Below are positions 33,590 through 41,612 of a stretch of DNA of 64,000 nucleotides, one piece after another; the first letter of the stretch is position 1; every line of letters begins with the position of its first letter. The notes beneath the pieces are model-generated. The model was given only the letters and a program-made list of their open reading frames with translations. It was not told the DNA's origin and ran no database searches. The position numbers and the translations under genes were made by a program. Source of the DNA: JABMMZ01 sp040386935 (lineage in GTDB: Bacteria; Bacteroidota; Bacteroidia; NS11-12g; UBA955); the NCBI GenBank assembly GCA_040386935.1, contig JAZKEQ010000006.1:62001-126000 (forward strand), in the 5' to 3' direction.

Positions 33590-34750
33590 TCATTGTTTAA
33601 TAACCTTAAATGTTTTTTGGTCAATGGTTATAAAGTAAATGCCATTTTCAAACTGTGAAAAATCAATGCTTAAAGAGTTAGTATCTGATGATTTGCCTGT
33701 CAAAATAGTTTGTCCTTGCAATGTCTGAACAGTATACTTTTTATCAAATAAATTACCGGGGGAATGAATATTGACGACCGAAAATGTGGGGTTTGGATAA
33801 ATTGAAAAATCGCTGTTGGCTTTAATATCATTGATGCCTGAAGTAACTGCAGATGTGAGCATATAGGTCCATACCGAATTGTTTATTGCGCTGAATTTAG
33901 TGGTTGTATTGTGATAAAGAAGTGCAATTCCGGGTGCTTGATTGGTATATAAACAATGTGACTTACTGTAAGGAGTGCTTGAAATATCTACATTGATGGT
34001 GTCGTATAAGGGGTAAATGCCAAGACCTTTAAGGTTCGTTAATTGTTTGTTAAATGCCACTATTTCATCTGAAATATTGAGATAGGCAAAGTGCTTATTC
34101 ATGGCAGTAATACCTGAAGTCCTTAACCAATTGGCAGCATTAGAATAATAGGTGCTGTAATCATTGGGGCTTGAAAACATAAGCACTCTTTCTACATCAT
34201 TGAATTTAGCAAAGTAACAAGCATGTCCACCCCCTTGCGAATGCCCGCCAACGGCTATTTTAGACCAGTTGAGTGTAGTCGGGTTAATTAAATATTGATT
34301 CCAGTTTTGTGTAGGAAAGGTAGTGTTCAAATAATGGATCAACTTAAGGATTCTGGTATAGATGCAATTCAAAGTATCAACCGTTACATCAGGACTTAAT
34401 GGTGTGCCATAGCAAACTTCTTGTCTATATTTATTGAAAACCATGCTGTCAGTACTGTTGGCCAAGCTTGCAGCTGCTACTGAATTAGGATACGAAAGGT
34501 TGATGACGTCATAGCCAAGTTTTCCGGCAAAATTGCTAATGGTCTGGTAAGTTGAAGTATTGCTACCTGTTCCGCCAATAAATAGGAAGAGTTTATTAAT
34601 AGTCGTGGTCGTATTTCTAACTACCATATTGCTGTCTTGAACGGCAGAATAACTAGTGTCTGTCTGAATAGGTTTTACATAGAATGTATTAATTTGTGAA
34701 AAGCAGGTGCTTGTGGTCGCAAATAAAATAATTGTAAAAATGGTTTTCAT
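33590..34750 (-). CDS. Alpha/beta hydrolase (BPSS1187-like) with T9SS sorting domain
   Basis: A 386-residue secreted hydrolase. A signal peptide (IFTIILFATTSTCFS) is followed by a domain with the nucleophile elbow GHSQGG (about residues 168-173), an acid candidate in ISDEIVAFN (about 227) and a His in SKSHCLYTN (about 263). Residues about 310-386 are a T9SS sorting domain (DFSIYPNPTFSVVNI, then FENGIYFITI). It resembles the BPSS1187 family. The substrate is unknown; it may be a lipase or esterase. Confidence 0.85.
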   Translation of the reverse strand: MKTIFTIILFATTSTCFSQINTFYVKPIQTDTSYSAVQDSNMVVRNTTTTINKLFLFIGGTGSNTSTYQTISNFAGKLGYDVINLSYPNSVAAASLANSTDSMVFNKYRQEVCYGTPLSPDVTVDTLNCIYTRILKLIHYLNTTFPTQNWNQYLINPTTLNWSKIAVGGHSQGGGHACYFAKFNDVERVLMFSSPNDYSTYYSNAANWLRTSGITAMNKHFAYLNISDEIVAFNKQLTNLKGLGIYPLYDTINVDISSTPYSKSHCLYTNQAPGIALLYHNTTTKFSAINNSVWTYMLTSAVTSGINDIKANSDFSIYPNPTFSVVNIHSPGNLFDKKYTVQTLQGQTILTGKSSDTNSLSIDFSQFENGIYFITIDQKTFKVIKQ

Positions 34751-34814
34751 TGAGTCGTTTTTTATGCTTGGGCCTTACTTACATATAGTCATGTTTTTTC
34801 TTCCTATATCCTCA

Positions 34815-34847
34815 CGCAATATACCCAAAATCGCAATTATCCCAATT
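34815..34847. repeat. 33-nt repeat, copy 2, upstream of the T9SS hydrolase
   Basis: This matches 20480-20512 with two differences in 33 bases. It lies 65 bases upstream of the hydrolase start at 34750, the same side as copy 1 relative to the SIR2-NACHT gene. On the minus strand it ends in TATATTGCG. Confidence 0.75.
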
Positions 34848-34881
34848 CTCCTTCAAAAGATTACCGGTATTAATCGGCTGT

Positions 34882-35520
34882 TTATTTCACTCTCACAAAC
34901 GTTTCGTTGTCGCTAAAGCCGCCATTTTTGATGAATGCTTTGAACTGTTTTTTGGTGGGTGTAAACTGGTATTGTGAAACAGTGTCATGGGGTGTTTCGG
35001 TTATTTCTTTCAGATTGTCAATGTCTGTTGGTACAGCAATACTGCTTATTGTCAATTGCCCTTTTGATAATTCCATTTTTTTGACTTGCCAGCTCTCCAC
35101 ATTATAGCGGTTGTTAAGGAAATAATACCCCTTGAATTTTCTAACAACATTGTCATCATTCATTTCAAACAGTGTTTCAATGTAATGAATGTGCGCGACT
35201 AAACTGTCGCCAACACGCTTTATTGGGGTCTTTTCATTTATTCTTACATCTATCAGGGTATCACCCGAAATTCTGGAATTACTGTCCAATTGATTGGGAT
35301 GCAGGGTGTAATCGTAGTCGTAAATCTTTTGAATAATGTTGTTGTCAATTGTAAGTGTTGAATTATCCAGCAGACTTAGGTAGTGTCCCTGCAATCGCTT
35401 GGGAAATTCCGATAAATTATCAGTGTTTGCCGGTTGCGGCTCATTAAACGTAACCGGTGGTTGGCAGGCCATCAGGCTGATTAAAAAGACGACTACAGTT
35501 GTTAATTGAAGTTTTCTCAT
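34882..35520 (-). CDS. Lipoprotein of unknown function
   Basis: A 212-residue lipoprotein starting at the ATG at 35520 (signal LQLTTVVVFLISLMAC, Cys about 19). The mature domain alternates helices and strands (QGHYLSLLDNSTLTIDNNII, SQYQFTPTKKQFKAFIKNGG) and ends in SDNETFVRVK. No family was recognised. Upstream lies a long cluster of palindromic elements (35668-36009). Confidence 0.65.
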   Translation of the reverse strand: MRKLQLTTVVVFLISLMACQPPVTFNEPQPANTDNLSEFPKRLQGHYLSLLDNSTLTIDNNIIQKIYDYDYTLHPNQLDSNSRISGDTLIDVRINEKTPIKRVGDSLVAHIHYIETLFEMNDDNVVRKFKGYYFLNNRYNVESWQVKKMELSKGQLTISSIAVPTDIDNLKEITETPHDTVSQYQFTPTKKQFKAFIKNGGFSDNETFVRVK

Positions 35521-35667
35521 GGGTTTGTTGGCTTTGTGGTGGAACTTAGATGGGCTCATTTTCCGATGTAACGGACCTTGGGTGCTAAAAGTATATTGGT
35601 CTTTATATTTTCAACCAACGTTAGCTATTTACCGATAAACGATAGGCGAATTGGTTATTGAAGATTC

Positions 35668-35694
35668 TTGCCGAAGTTTTGGGTCCAACTAATT
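35668..35694. repeat. Right module of the palindromic element, solo
   Basis: TTGCCGAAGTTTTGGGTCC then AACTAATT, matching the right module only. It borders the 9-bp stem hairpin CTCTCACCA-G-TGGTGAGAG (35696-35714). Confidence 0.5.
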
Positions 35695-35695
35695 T

Positions 35696-35714
35696 CTCTC
35701 ACCAGTGGTGAGAG
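35696..35714. repeat. Perfect 9-bp hairpin
   Basis: CTCTCACCA and TGGTGAGAG flank a single G. It has no T-run on either strand, so it may be a structural element rather than a terminator. It sits in the palindrome cluster between two genes. Confidence 0.7.
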
Positions 35715-35747
35715 TTTTGGAAAGTCTTTGTATGACTCATAAAACTG

Positions 35748-35910
35748 TTTTTTGCCGCTGTTGGTCCCGAAACTTCGGGAACAGCTTTTACCACCTCAAA
35801 CTTAAGTATTTATTTTTCACTTTTATATTTCTTGTAACCGTATGGGTAGGTTGTTATTGTTGGTGAGCCACTACGCGGGCTAAACGCGAACACACAACAA
35901 TGGCGAAAAA
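35748..35910. repeat. Palindromic intergenic element, copy with variant right module
   Basis: Left module GCCGCTGTTGGTCCCGAAAC then TTCGGGAACAGC is the consensus; the core has minus-strand TAAGTTTG. The right module replaces the usual hairpin with TGTTGGTGAGCC...GCGAACACACAACAATGGCG (written in parts). It is a full copy in a 470-base intergenic stretch. Confidence 0.8.
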
Positions 35911-35930
35911 CTTGGTAAACCTGCTTGCAT

Positions 35931-35960
35931 TTTAAAGTGGTCAAATTCCACCACTTTAAA
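35931..35960. terminator. Perfect 10-bp hairpin, possible terminator
   Basis: TTTAAAGTGG (35931-35940) pairs with CCACTTTAAA (35951-35960) over a 10-base loop. On the minus strand it lies about 70-100 bases after the stop of the gene at 36029, on the plus strand it faces no gene. It is a plausible rho-independent-like terminator, but lacks a long T-run. Confidence 0.5.
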
Positions 35961-35969
35961 ATTCGGATT

Positions 35970-36009
35970 ATTTTGCCGCTGTTGGACCCGAAACCTCGGG
36001 AACAGTTTG
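35970..36009. repeat. Palindromic intergenic element, left module only
   Basis: GCCGCTGTTGGACCCGAAAC then CTCGGGAACAG. It ends 20 bases before the stop of the 36029 gene. Core and right module are absent. Confidence 0.65.
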
Positions 36010-36028
36010 CAATTGCAAAAAATCTTTT

Positions 36029-36421
36029 CTAACGTCCCCTATACAGCTCGTTATATTCTTTTACATGATGGGGGAATTCCTCTTCAAAGAAAGGATAAGG
36101 CACACCTTCTATGGTAATTTCAAATTCATTACTGTCCATACCGCTGATTTGATTGCCCATGCCTTTGATTTCTATGCCCTGCTCATTTTTAACAACTAAA
36201 CTGTTGATGTTTTCGGTAAATAAGAGCTTTTGTTCAGGGAAATCAGTCACCAGTTCAATGTTGTTTTTTGTGCAATACGATTGAAAGAAGTCGTAACCCG
36301 AAGTAATCGTTATGAAATGGATGATCCCAAAAACAACGCCCATGGGTGCATCTGCTTTTTCTAATTCAGTTGTGCCAATTTTCTGGTCATCAAGCAATAT
36401 GTCGTAAATTTTCTTTTTCAT
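36029..36421 (-). CDS. Hypothetical protein
   Basis: A 130-residue soluble protein with a strand-rich first half (KKIYDILLDDQKIGTTELEK, MGVVFGIIHFITI) and a charged end (FEEEFPHHVKEYNELYRGR). No family was recognised. The start is an ATG at 36421, and a TATATTGC motif (minus strand) lies 13-20 bases upstream. Confidence 0.6.
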   Translation of the reverse strand: MKKKIYDILLDDQKIGTTELEKADAPMGVVFGIIHFITITSGYDFFQSYCTKNNIELVTDFPEQKLLFTENINSLVVKNEQGIEIKGMGNQISGMDSNEFEITIEGVPYPFFEEEFPHHVKEYNELYRGR

Positions 36422-36494
36422 ATTTTACCCTACGCAATATAATGGTATTTGCAATTCTTCCAATCTAAATATAGGCTTCAAAAGGATTGATGTT

Positions 36495-37298
36495 TTAGTA
36501 AACGATTTTAAACGCCAGATTGCTTTTATTCAATTCATAATAGGCCATGAGCTCCTGTTTCAAAATAGTATCCTCCTTCATTTTAGCGAACAAGGCAAGT
36601 TTTACATCTTCTAAATATTGGTTGAGTGTGGTAATACGCTTTTTATATTCCTCAACGGCTTGTTTTTTATTGGCAACAAAGTTGTCCCATATTTTGGAAC
36701 TGTCACTATCGAACCCATGAAATATACCCTCGTAACAAAATGCCTCAAGGAGGTTGTAATCATTGTTCCATTTGGCTTCTTTTACACCATTTAATCCCAC
36801 ACATACATGGGCTTGAATACTTGAGTCGGCTTCTACCTTATCGCAGTAAAAGAATTTGGAAGCTACTTCCATCAGTTCATCTGTGGTGTAAGTGATGGTT
36901 CTCTTCATACTAGGATTGTTAATGGGTGCCATTGTGGCTTCAAAATAGGCGTTCAGTTTTTTATCCACCTTGAATTTTTTCAAATACAGCCGTTGCATAG
37001 TGGCTGTATCAGGATATCGATTAAAGATAGCGTTTCTTTCATCAGTCTGCTTAGCCTGGTGAATGTCTGAAACATTGATGAGCAGATAGTCGAACCGCCT
37101 TTTATAGCGCATTAATACACTGTCGGCCTTGAACTCGGGCATGGCATATGCCTTCATCTTATTTTCATATTCGTAAGGATATATTTGAATGGCGACATGT
37201 TCGCTGACCAGCGATTGTTTTACCTGACAAGCTGTGCAGAGTGTAAGGGCAAGAATGAAAATAGATTTCTGCGGATTGTTAATTAAGCAAAATCTCAA
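36495..37298 (-). CDS. Lipoprotein of unknown function, TTG start
   Basis: A 267-residue lipoprotein with signal SIFILALTLCTAC (Cys about 24). The only upstream start that includes the signal is a TTG at 37298. The mature part is mostly helical (RRFDYLLINVSDIHQAKQ, VEEYKKRITTLNQYLEDVKL). No family was recognised. The upstream intergenic space is short (34 bases to the 37333 stop). Confidence 0.65.
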   Translation of the reverse strand: MRFCLINNPQKSIFILALTLCTACQVKQSLVSEHVAIQIYPYEYENKMKAYAMPEFKADSVLMRYKRRFDYLLINVSDIHQAKQTDERNAIFNRYPDTATMQRLYLKKFKVDKKLNAYFEATMAPINNPSMKRTITYTTDELMEVASKFFYCDKVEADSSIQAHVCVGLNGVKEAKWNNDYNLLEAFCYEGIFHGFDSDSSKIWDNFVANKKQAVEEYKKRITTLNQYLEDVKLALFAKMKEDTILKQELMAYYELNKSNLAFKIVY

Positions 37299-37332
37299 TG
37301 TTAGAGATGCTTTAGGGGAGTTATTAAAGCGT

Positions 37333-37548
37333 CTATGACGGCTGTTCAGTATTAGAAGTTACAGTAGGTTTTTCCTTGTCAAAATACTTTAAGATGGCCC
37401 ATGCCAGCGGTAGGATTAAAGTTGATGCAATTTCTCTGGCTTCAAAATTCAAATTAAATTCAAGAATAGAGAGTGCGCATAAAAACCAGAGGACTCCGGT
37501 CGCAAAGAAAAAATTTTTAAAAAATGATGAGATTTTCATATTGTTCAT
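37333..37548 (-). CDS. Small membrane protein
   Basis: A 71-residue protein with two hydrophobic segments (FFATGVLWFLCALSILEF, IASTLILPLAWAILKYF). The ATG at 37548 is used, with an alternative ATG at 37539. A TATATTGC motif lies about 30 bases upstream on the minus strand. The gene is too short for a family assignment. Confidence 0.55.
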   Translation of the reverse strand: MNNMKISSFFKNFFFATGVLWFLCALSILEFNLNFEAREIASTLILPLAWAILKYFDKEKPTVTSNTEQPS

Positions 37549-37603
37549 GATTGTTTAGTGGTTGATTTTTTGCGAATGCAATATAATAAAATTTAGTATT
37601 TTA

Positions 37604-38218
37604 CTACTTGATAGCTTCAAGTCCTTTTTGAACTATATTAATTCTTTGAAACTGACTGTCATCCTTTTGTTCTACAGTCTTTATACCATTGGCATCAAGC
37701 GCATTGAATATTTGCAAAAAATGAGATCTTTCAAACCGGGTGTTTTTCTCAAAAGTAAACTCAATGCCATGAAGCATATAGCCTGTTTCGTGTATGCTGC
37801 CGGTGTTTTCAGGTTTAATTTTATCTTCAACAACAGTACTAATGAAATTATAAGTAATAATATGAATGTCTGTTATTTTTCTGCCAACAAGATGATTGAT
37901 TTCTGAATGAGCCTTGTTCTTCCAAACCAATGGGATTTGATCGCCAAGGCCATACCAATCCAGCTTTTTGGTTAAGTCGATTTGATCAATGGTCAAACTA
38001 AATTCATCCAATTTGTATGCAGTGAATTCAAATTGTCGCCCATCAATTTTTAAAATAACAGGCCCATCATTGTACCATTCATTGTCCTCTGCGTGCCACA
38101 TCAACCAATAATCATCCAGTGTAGCGCCAATGATAGTGGTTAATTGTTCCCCATTCGCTTTAATGAAAGCGTTAGTATTATCAAAAAAATGGGGTTCAAA
38201 GTTGGGTATGCCGAGCAT
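37604..38218 (-). CDS. Hypothetical soluble protein
   Basis: A 204-residue protein with no signal or membrane segment. A beta-rich N-terminal half (DDYWLMWHAEDNEWYNDGPV, VILKIDGRQFEFTAYKLDEF) and a mixed C-terminal half (HGIEFTFEKNTRFERSHFLQ) are seen. No family was recognised. It looks complete, with an ATG at 38218. Confidence 0.6.
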   Translation of the reverse strand: MLGIPNFEPHFFDNTNAFIKANGEQLTTIIGATLDDYWLMWHAEDNEWYNDGPVILKIDGRQFEFTAYKLDEFSLTIDQIDLTKKLDWYGLGDQIPLVWKNKAHSEINHLVGRKITDIHIITYNFISTVVEDKIKPENTGSIHETGYMLHGIEFTFEKNTRFERSHFLQIFNALDANGIKTVEQKDDSQFQRINIVQKGLEAIK

Positions 38219-38289
38219 CTGTTTTTTTACAACTGCAAGATAATAATATTTAGAATTATCACAATACAGAACAAACCCTATTAAACATT

Positions 38290-38315
38290 ATAAGGCAAGC
38301 ATTCACCTGCCTTAT
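38290..38315 (-). terminator. Hairpin after the SRPBCC gene
   Basis: ATAAGGCA (38290-38297) pairs with TGCCTTAT (38308-38315) over a 10-base loop, 12 bases beyond the stop of the 38328 gene. The following T-run is weak. Confidence 0.55.
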
Positions 38316-38327
38316 TGTAAGCTAGTA

Positions 38328-38774
38328 TCAGTTGTTTGCGAGTCCTTCGCCATACTTAGCGGCAAGGTTTTGTAGGTACATTGTCCATGCACTGCTGCAT
38401 TGGTCGTAGCACTCAATTTCGGGGGTTAAGCCTTTATGCGAAAAAGTGACAGTTGTTAGATTGTTGGTTTGTTCAATCTCGAAACAAATAGTTGTGCCAT
38501 CCCATTCGTTTTGGTCTTTCAGGAATGTTAATTTACTATCTATTACAGCCCATGCTATTTTTTTGTTGGGAACCAATTCTATTAATTGTTGTGTCGTGTG
38601 GTGCATGCCACCGCCTGCACTGAAGGTAAATTCATCGCCAATTGTTTTGCTTTGGCCTTGGATTGTTTCGTCAAATAATCCCACCCACCACGAATTGGGG
38701 TCAAGCAGTTGTGAGAAAATTTCATTGGGTTGCTTTAATGTGTTGAAACTGAATTGAAAATTTGTTGTTGTCAT
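38328..38774 (-). CDS. SRPBCC (AHSA1-like) protein
   Basis: A 148-residue SRPBCC domain (FNTLKQPNEIFSQLLDPNSW; KKIAWAVIDSKLTFLKDQNE; VTFSHKGLTPEIECYDQCSS; ending MYLQNLAAKYGEG). It is the last gene of a four-gene operon: SRPBCC (39888), NADP oxidoreductase (39119), ArsR (38798) and this gene. ArsR control of SRPBCC genes is common in this phylum; the ligand is unknown. Confidence 0.88.
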   Translation of the reverse strand: MTTTNFQFSFNTLKQPNEIFSQLLDPNSWWVGLFDETIQGQSKTIGDEFTFSAGGGMHHTTQQLIELVPNKKIAWAVIDSKLTFLKDQNEWDGTTICFEIEQTNNLTTVTFSHKGLTPEIECYDQCSSAWTMYLQNLAAKYGEGLANN

Positions 38775-38797
38775 TTTATTGAAAATTTAAATTGTTT

Positions 38798-39115
38798 TTA
38801 GCGTTTGTTTTTTAATACGGATTCGAGCTTGTTCAGCTTATTGTTCCAAAAATTAGTATAGTAGTTCATCCACTCGGTTATTTCATTAAATCCTGATTGA
38901 TTTAATATGCAATAGCGTTCTCTTCCTTCTATTTCAATCGATATAAAACCGGCAGTCTGTAAAATTTTAATGTGTTTGGAAACAGCAGGTCGGCTCATTT
39001 CAAAATTTTCCGAAATACTGTTGATGTTGTATCGGTCTACCGAAAGCAGTTGTAAAATTTGTCGTCTGCTTGGGTCTGCGATTACCTGAAAGGCGTCAAG
39101 ATTGGGTATTGTCAT
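38798..39115 (-). CDS. ArsR-family transcriptional repressor
   Basis: A 105-residue winged-helix protein (FQVIADPSRRQILQLLS; MSRPAVSKHIKILQTAGF; IEGRERYCILNQSGF). It is the same subgroup as the ArsR at 3124. It is embedded in the operon 38328-40319 and starts 3 bases after the oxidoreductase gene. Autoregulation through the two-site operator at 40325-40366 is inferred from the shared layout. Confidence 0.9.
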   Translation of the reverse strand: MTIPNLDAFQVIADPSRRQILQLLSVDRYNINSISENFEMSRPAVSKHIKILQTAGFISIEIEGRERYCILNQSGFNEITEWMNYYTNFWNNKLNKLESVLKNKR

Positions 39116-39118
39116 GGC

Positions 39119-39880
39119 TTATTGGTTAATTATTGTTTTGTAAACTAATCGGTTATTTGCTACGCAGTTGTTATACCAGGCTAACCATTTCGAAGGGTCT
39201 TGCTTCAGTATCCATTGCAAGGCCAATTCGCGGTTGTCCGGTAATTGTTGTTTGATGGCTCTAGATGCATTCAACTTCAATTCAGATCGGGTTAAATCGG
39301 TACAGTAAATAGGGCTTCCGGGTTGTTGTCGCCACGAATCAGCTAATTGACCGATATCTAAAGCATCATACCCACTGTCGTTTACCAGCGTTGCAACTAC
39401 CGCTTTTGATTGTTTGTTGTCGCCCGATATTGGCAATGCAATTCTTTGAATAGCAGCTTCGGTATGTCCTTTGTTAATGAGTGAGCCTGCCAAAATACTG
39501 TTGTATACTTTTATAACAGGTAGTGAAAGTTGATTGGAAACCCAAACACTTTCAGGCATGCCATTGTCCAATGCATCTATCCGGCCATCTCTGATAGGGT
39601 AGTAGTTGGTGGTGTCAATAATGATAGTGCTATCTGCAATACGATTGCTTAATGATTTTGCTAAATTGGGAATTTCACAAAGCGGTATTGCAATAACCAA
39701 CACATCTGAGTCTATGGCAACCTCGTTCACTTGTACTGCTTTTGCTCCGGTTTCCTTTTCAAGTGCCTGTAGTTTTTCTAAGTTACTTGAGTTGGTTATT
39801 TTTATTTCGTGACCTGCCTTTGCATATTGTCTGATTAATGCACTACCTATTTGACCGGCTCCTATAATGCCTATTTTCAT
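39119..39880 (-). CDS. NADP-binding oxidoreductase (F420-dependent NADP reductase-like)
   Basis: A 253-residue Rossmann protein: MKIGIIGAGQIGSALIRQYA (GxGxxG at about residues 7-12), VLVIAIPLCEIPNLAKSL, IIIDTTNYYPIRDG and KVYNSILAGSLINKG in the family order. It resembles the NADP oxidoreductase/F420-dependent reductase fold; whether the cofactor is F420 is not known, and in this phylum it probably uses NADP only. The ATG at 39880 is used rather than a TTG at 39886. Confidence 0.8.
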   Translation of the reverse strand: MKIGIIGAGQIGSALIRQYAKAGHEIKITNSSNLEKLQALEKETGAKAVQVNEVAIDSDVLVIAIPLCEIPNLAKSLSNRIADSTIIIDTTNYYPIRDGRIDALDNGMPESVWVSNQLSLPVIKVYNSILAGSLINKGHTEAAIQRIALPISGDNKQSKAVVATLVNDSGYDALDIGQLADSWRQQPGSPIYCTDLTRSELKLNASRAIKQQLPDNRELALQWILKQDPSKWLAWYNNCVANNRLVYKTIINQ

Positions 39881-39887
39881 GGTCAAA

Positions 39888-40319
39888 TTATTGTTTAGTA
39901 GCTATAATTCCCAGCATCTGCTCTACTTTCTTTAACCAACCTTCTGACATGCCGATATAGATGTCGGTGTTGTTCTCTTTAAAGCCGGAATGTTTCAGCA
40001 TTAATTTAGTGCCGTTTGCATGTGGTTCTAAGGTCCATTCTACAATTGTATCAAGTGTAAAAATACCATCGCCTGAACCACCTTTCCAGGTGTAAGTCAG
40101 CTTTTTCAAAGGAACAATTTCTAGCACCTTGCAATGCATGATGCCATCCAGATTAAGTGCCGGCATGGCCTTGGTTGTAAATTGGAATTCGTGACCTACA
40201 ACAGGTTCGAAATTGTTTGGCATCAGCCATAAAGCGATTAATTCTGCTTGTGTAAGATGGGCCCAAACTTCTTTTGGTGATTGCTCATACAGCCATTCAT
40301 TTTTTATTTCTTTTTGCAT
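39888..40319 (-). CDS. SRPBCC (AHSA1-like) protein
   Basis: A 143-residue SRPBCC domain (LYEQSPKEVWAHLTQAELIALW without its flanks; GSGDGIFTLDTIVEWTLEP; LKHSGFKENNTDIY). It is the first gene of the ArsR-linked operon. The ATG at 40319 lies about 21 bases downstream of a -7 box placed between two palindromic operator sites. An upstream frame reading would pass through these sites and is rejected. Confidence 0.88.
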   Translation of the reverse strand: MQKEIKNEWLYEQSPKEVWAHLTQAELIALWLMPNNFEPVVGHEFQFTTKAMPALNLDGIMHCKVLEIVPLKKLTYTWKGGSGDGIFTLDTIVEWTLEPHANGTKLMLKHSGFKENNTDIYIGMSEGWLKKVEQMLGIIATKQ

Positions 40320-40324
40320 ATTAT

Positions 40325-40374
40325 GTAACTTTGAGGTTACAAATGTATATGTAACTTTCAAGTTACGCAAATTT
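40325..40374 (-). promoter_or_regulatory. ArsR-type promoter with two operator sites
   Basis: Two 16-base near-palindromes, GTAACTTTGAGGTTAC (40325-40340) and GTAACTTTCAAGTTAC (40351-40366), begin 26 bases apart. TACATTTG on the minus strand (40347-40340) lies between and partly within them, with TTTG about 20 bases further upstream. Compare the ArsR operator at 3076-3116, where the site starts are 25 bases apart and the arms read GCAAyCG...CGrTTGC. Confidence 0.75.
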
Positions 40375-40446
40375 TTCTTCAATTTTTTTTGTGATGCTTA
40401 TCTGATGGAATTAACCACAATCAAATTTTAATAGTGAAGTAATGTG

Positions 40447-40872
40447 CTATGCTGTTTGAGCAACGCCATCTTGTACTGCCTTCTGAAGAATTTCCATATC
40501 GATGTCCTTCAACGCTTTGAATTTTATGCAATAGCCTGTTACGCTGGCCTTGCCAAGGATTTTGCCATAGGTGTGGGGCAGGTAAGTCTTATCTTTTAAA
40601 CCCATGATGTAAACAGAAATGCCGGAGGTGTTGGCACTCAGTCCAATTTGATAAAACTCCCTGCTCGATCCATCGGCATAATGGATGGTGTATTGCCCGT
40701 AGCCAATGTTAGGATTTGAAACAATTTTACCCTCGCTGTTTGTGCCATCCAGAAACCACAATTTACATCCCGGTATTGCCGCCATAATATTACTGTGCAA
40801 CGCTTGCAGGTCGCTTTGTTTTGATTCAGGCTGGCCGGCAATGTACGCGTTGATTTGTGCTTGAACGTTCAT
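40447..40872 (-). CDS. DUF1801-domain protein
   Basis: A 141-residue DUF1801 protein: QINAYIAGQPESKQSDLQAL, CKLWFLDGTNSEGKIVSNPN and YGKILGKASVTGYCIKFKAL follow the family order. It differs clearly from the DUF1801 gene at 2617. Function is unknown. TATATTGC on the minus strand lies about 110 bases upstream. Confidence 0.8.
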   Translation of the reverse strand: MNVQAQINAYIAGQPESKQSDLQALHSNIMAAIPGCKLWFLDGTNSEGKIVSNPNIGYGQYTIHYADGSSREFYQIGLSANTSGISVYIMGLKDKTYLPHTYGKILGKASVTGYCIKFKALKDIDMEILQKAVQDGVAQTA

Positions 40873-41012
40873 GTAAAAGTAGATTATTTATTTTTTTTAT
40901 ACTTCTAAATCACAATTGATAGATTGCTGAAATAATAGCATACTTCTGCTTTTCTAATGACTATGGTCATTTGCTAATGCAATATAAAAATTTGCGATGA
41001 TATCGAGATGCA

Positions 41013-41612
41013 TTATTCGTAAAAATCTCCACCGGCACCTGATATTAAATCAAGGGCGAATTTGTCTTGGGTTTTTGTGTAAGTAAGTCTTACGGATGAT
41101 TCAATGCCGCCTTCCTTTTTACTAACACCAAAACTAAAATACAGGGTGTTGTTGATTGACATGACTTCAACATCTTTATAGGTTTGGGCGGAAAGAAGGG
41201 CAATGAAATCCTTGTTAAATAACTTGTCATAGTTGACTGAAAAGTCTTTTGCCGTGGCTTCTTCAGGTGTCTTATCGAGTCCTGTCATAGTTGTCCATTC
41301 GCCATACAGAGGAAATTGGATAGTGGCCATCACTTTCTTTTTATTTCTTTTAAGTATGGGAACAGCAGTGGAATTCCAGAAGTTGATGATGATAACGGAA
41401 TCCACCCGGTCCGTCATATATTGAATATTGTCGCTTGGGTTTGTAGCTGTTTGACTGCTATCAATAATGGTATTAGTGGATGTGTCGGTGAGCGTGGCGT
41501 TACTTGTGTCAGATTGACTTTGATTGTTGTCACCGCTTTGTTGTCCGCAAGCAGATAGTAAGGCGATGAACAGTAATAAACCCGGGAAAGCTTTGTAGTT
41601 ATTTCTTTTCAT
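41013..41612 (-). CDS. Lipoprotein of unknown function
   Basis: A 199-residue lipoprotein (signal FPGLLLFIALLSAC, Cys about 22) with a long Ser/Thr/Asn/Asp-rich linker (residues about 25-60) typical of surface-exposed Bacteroidota lipoproteins. A globular domain follows (VIIINFWNSTAVPILKRNKK; YFSFGVSKKEGGIESSVRLT). No family was recognised. TATATTGC on the minus strand lies about 40 bases upstream. Confidence 0.65.
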   Translation of the reverse strand: MKRNNYKAFPGLLLFIALLSACGQQSGDNNQSQSDTSNATLTDTSTNTIIDSSQTATNPSDNIQYMTDRVDSVIIINFWNSTAVPILKRNKKKVMATIQFPLYGEWTTMTGLDKTPEEATAKDFSVNYDKLFNKDFIALLSAQTYKDVEVMSINNTLYFSFGVSKKEGGIESSVRLTYTKTQDKFALDLISGAGGDFYE

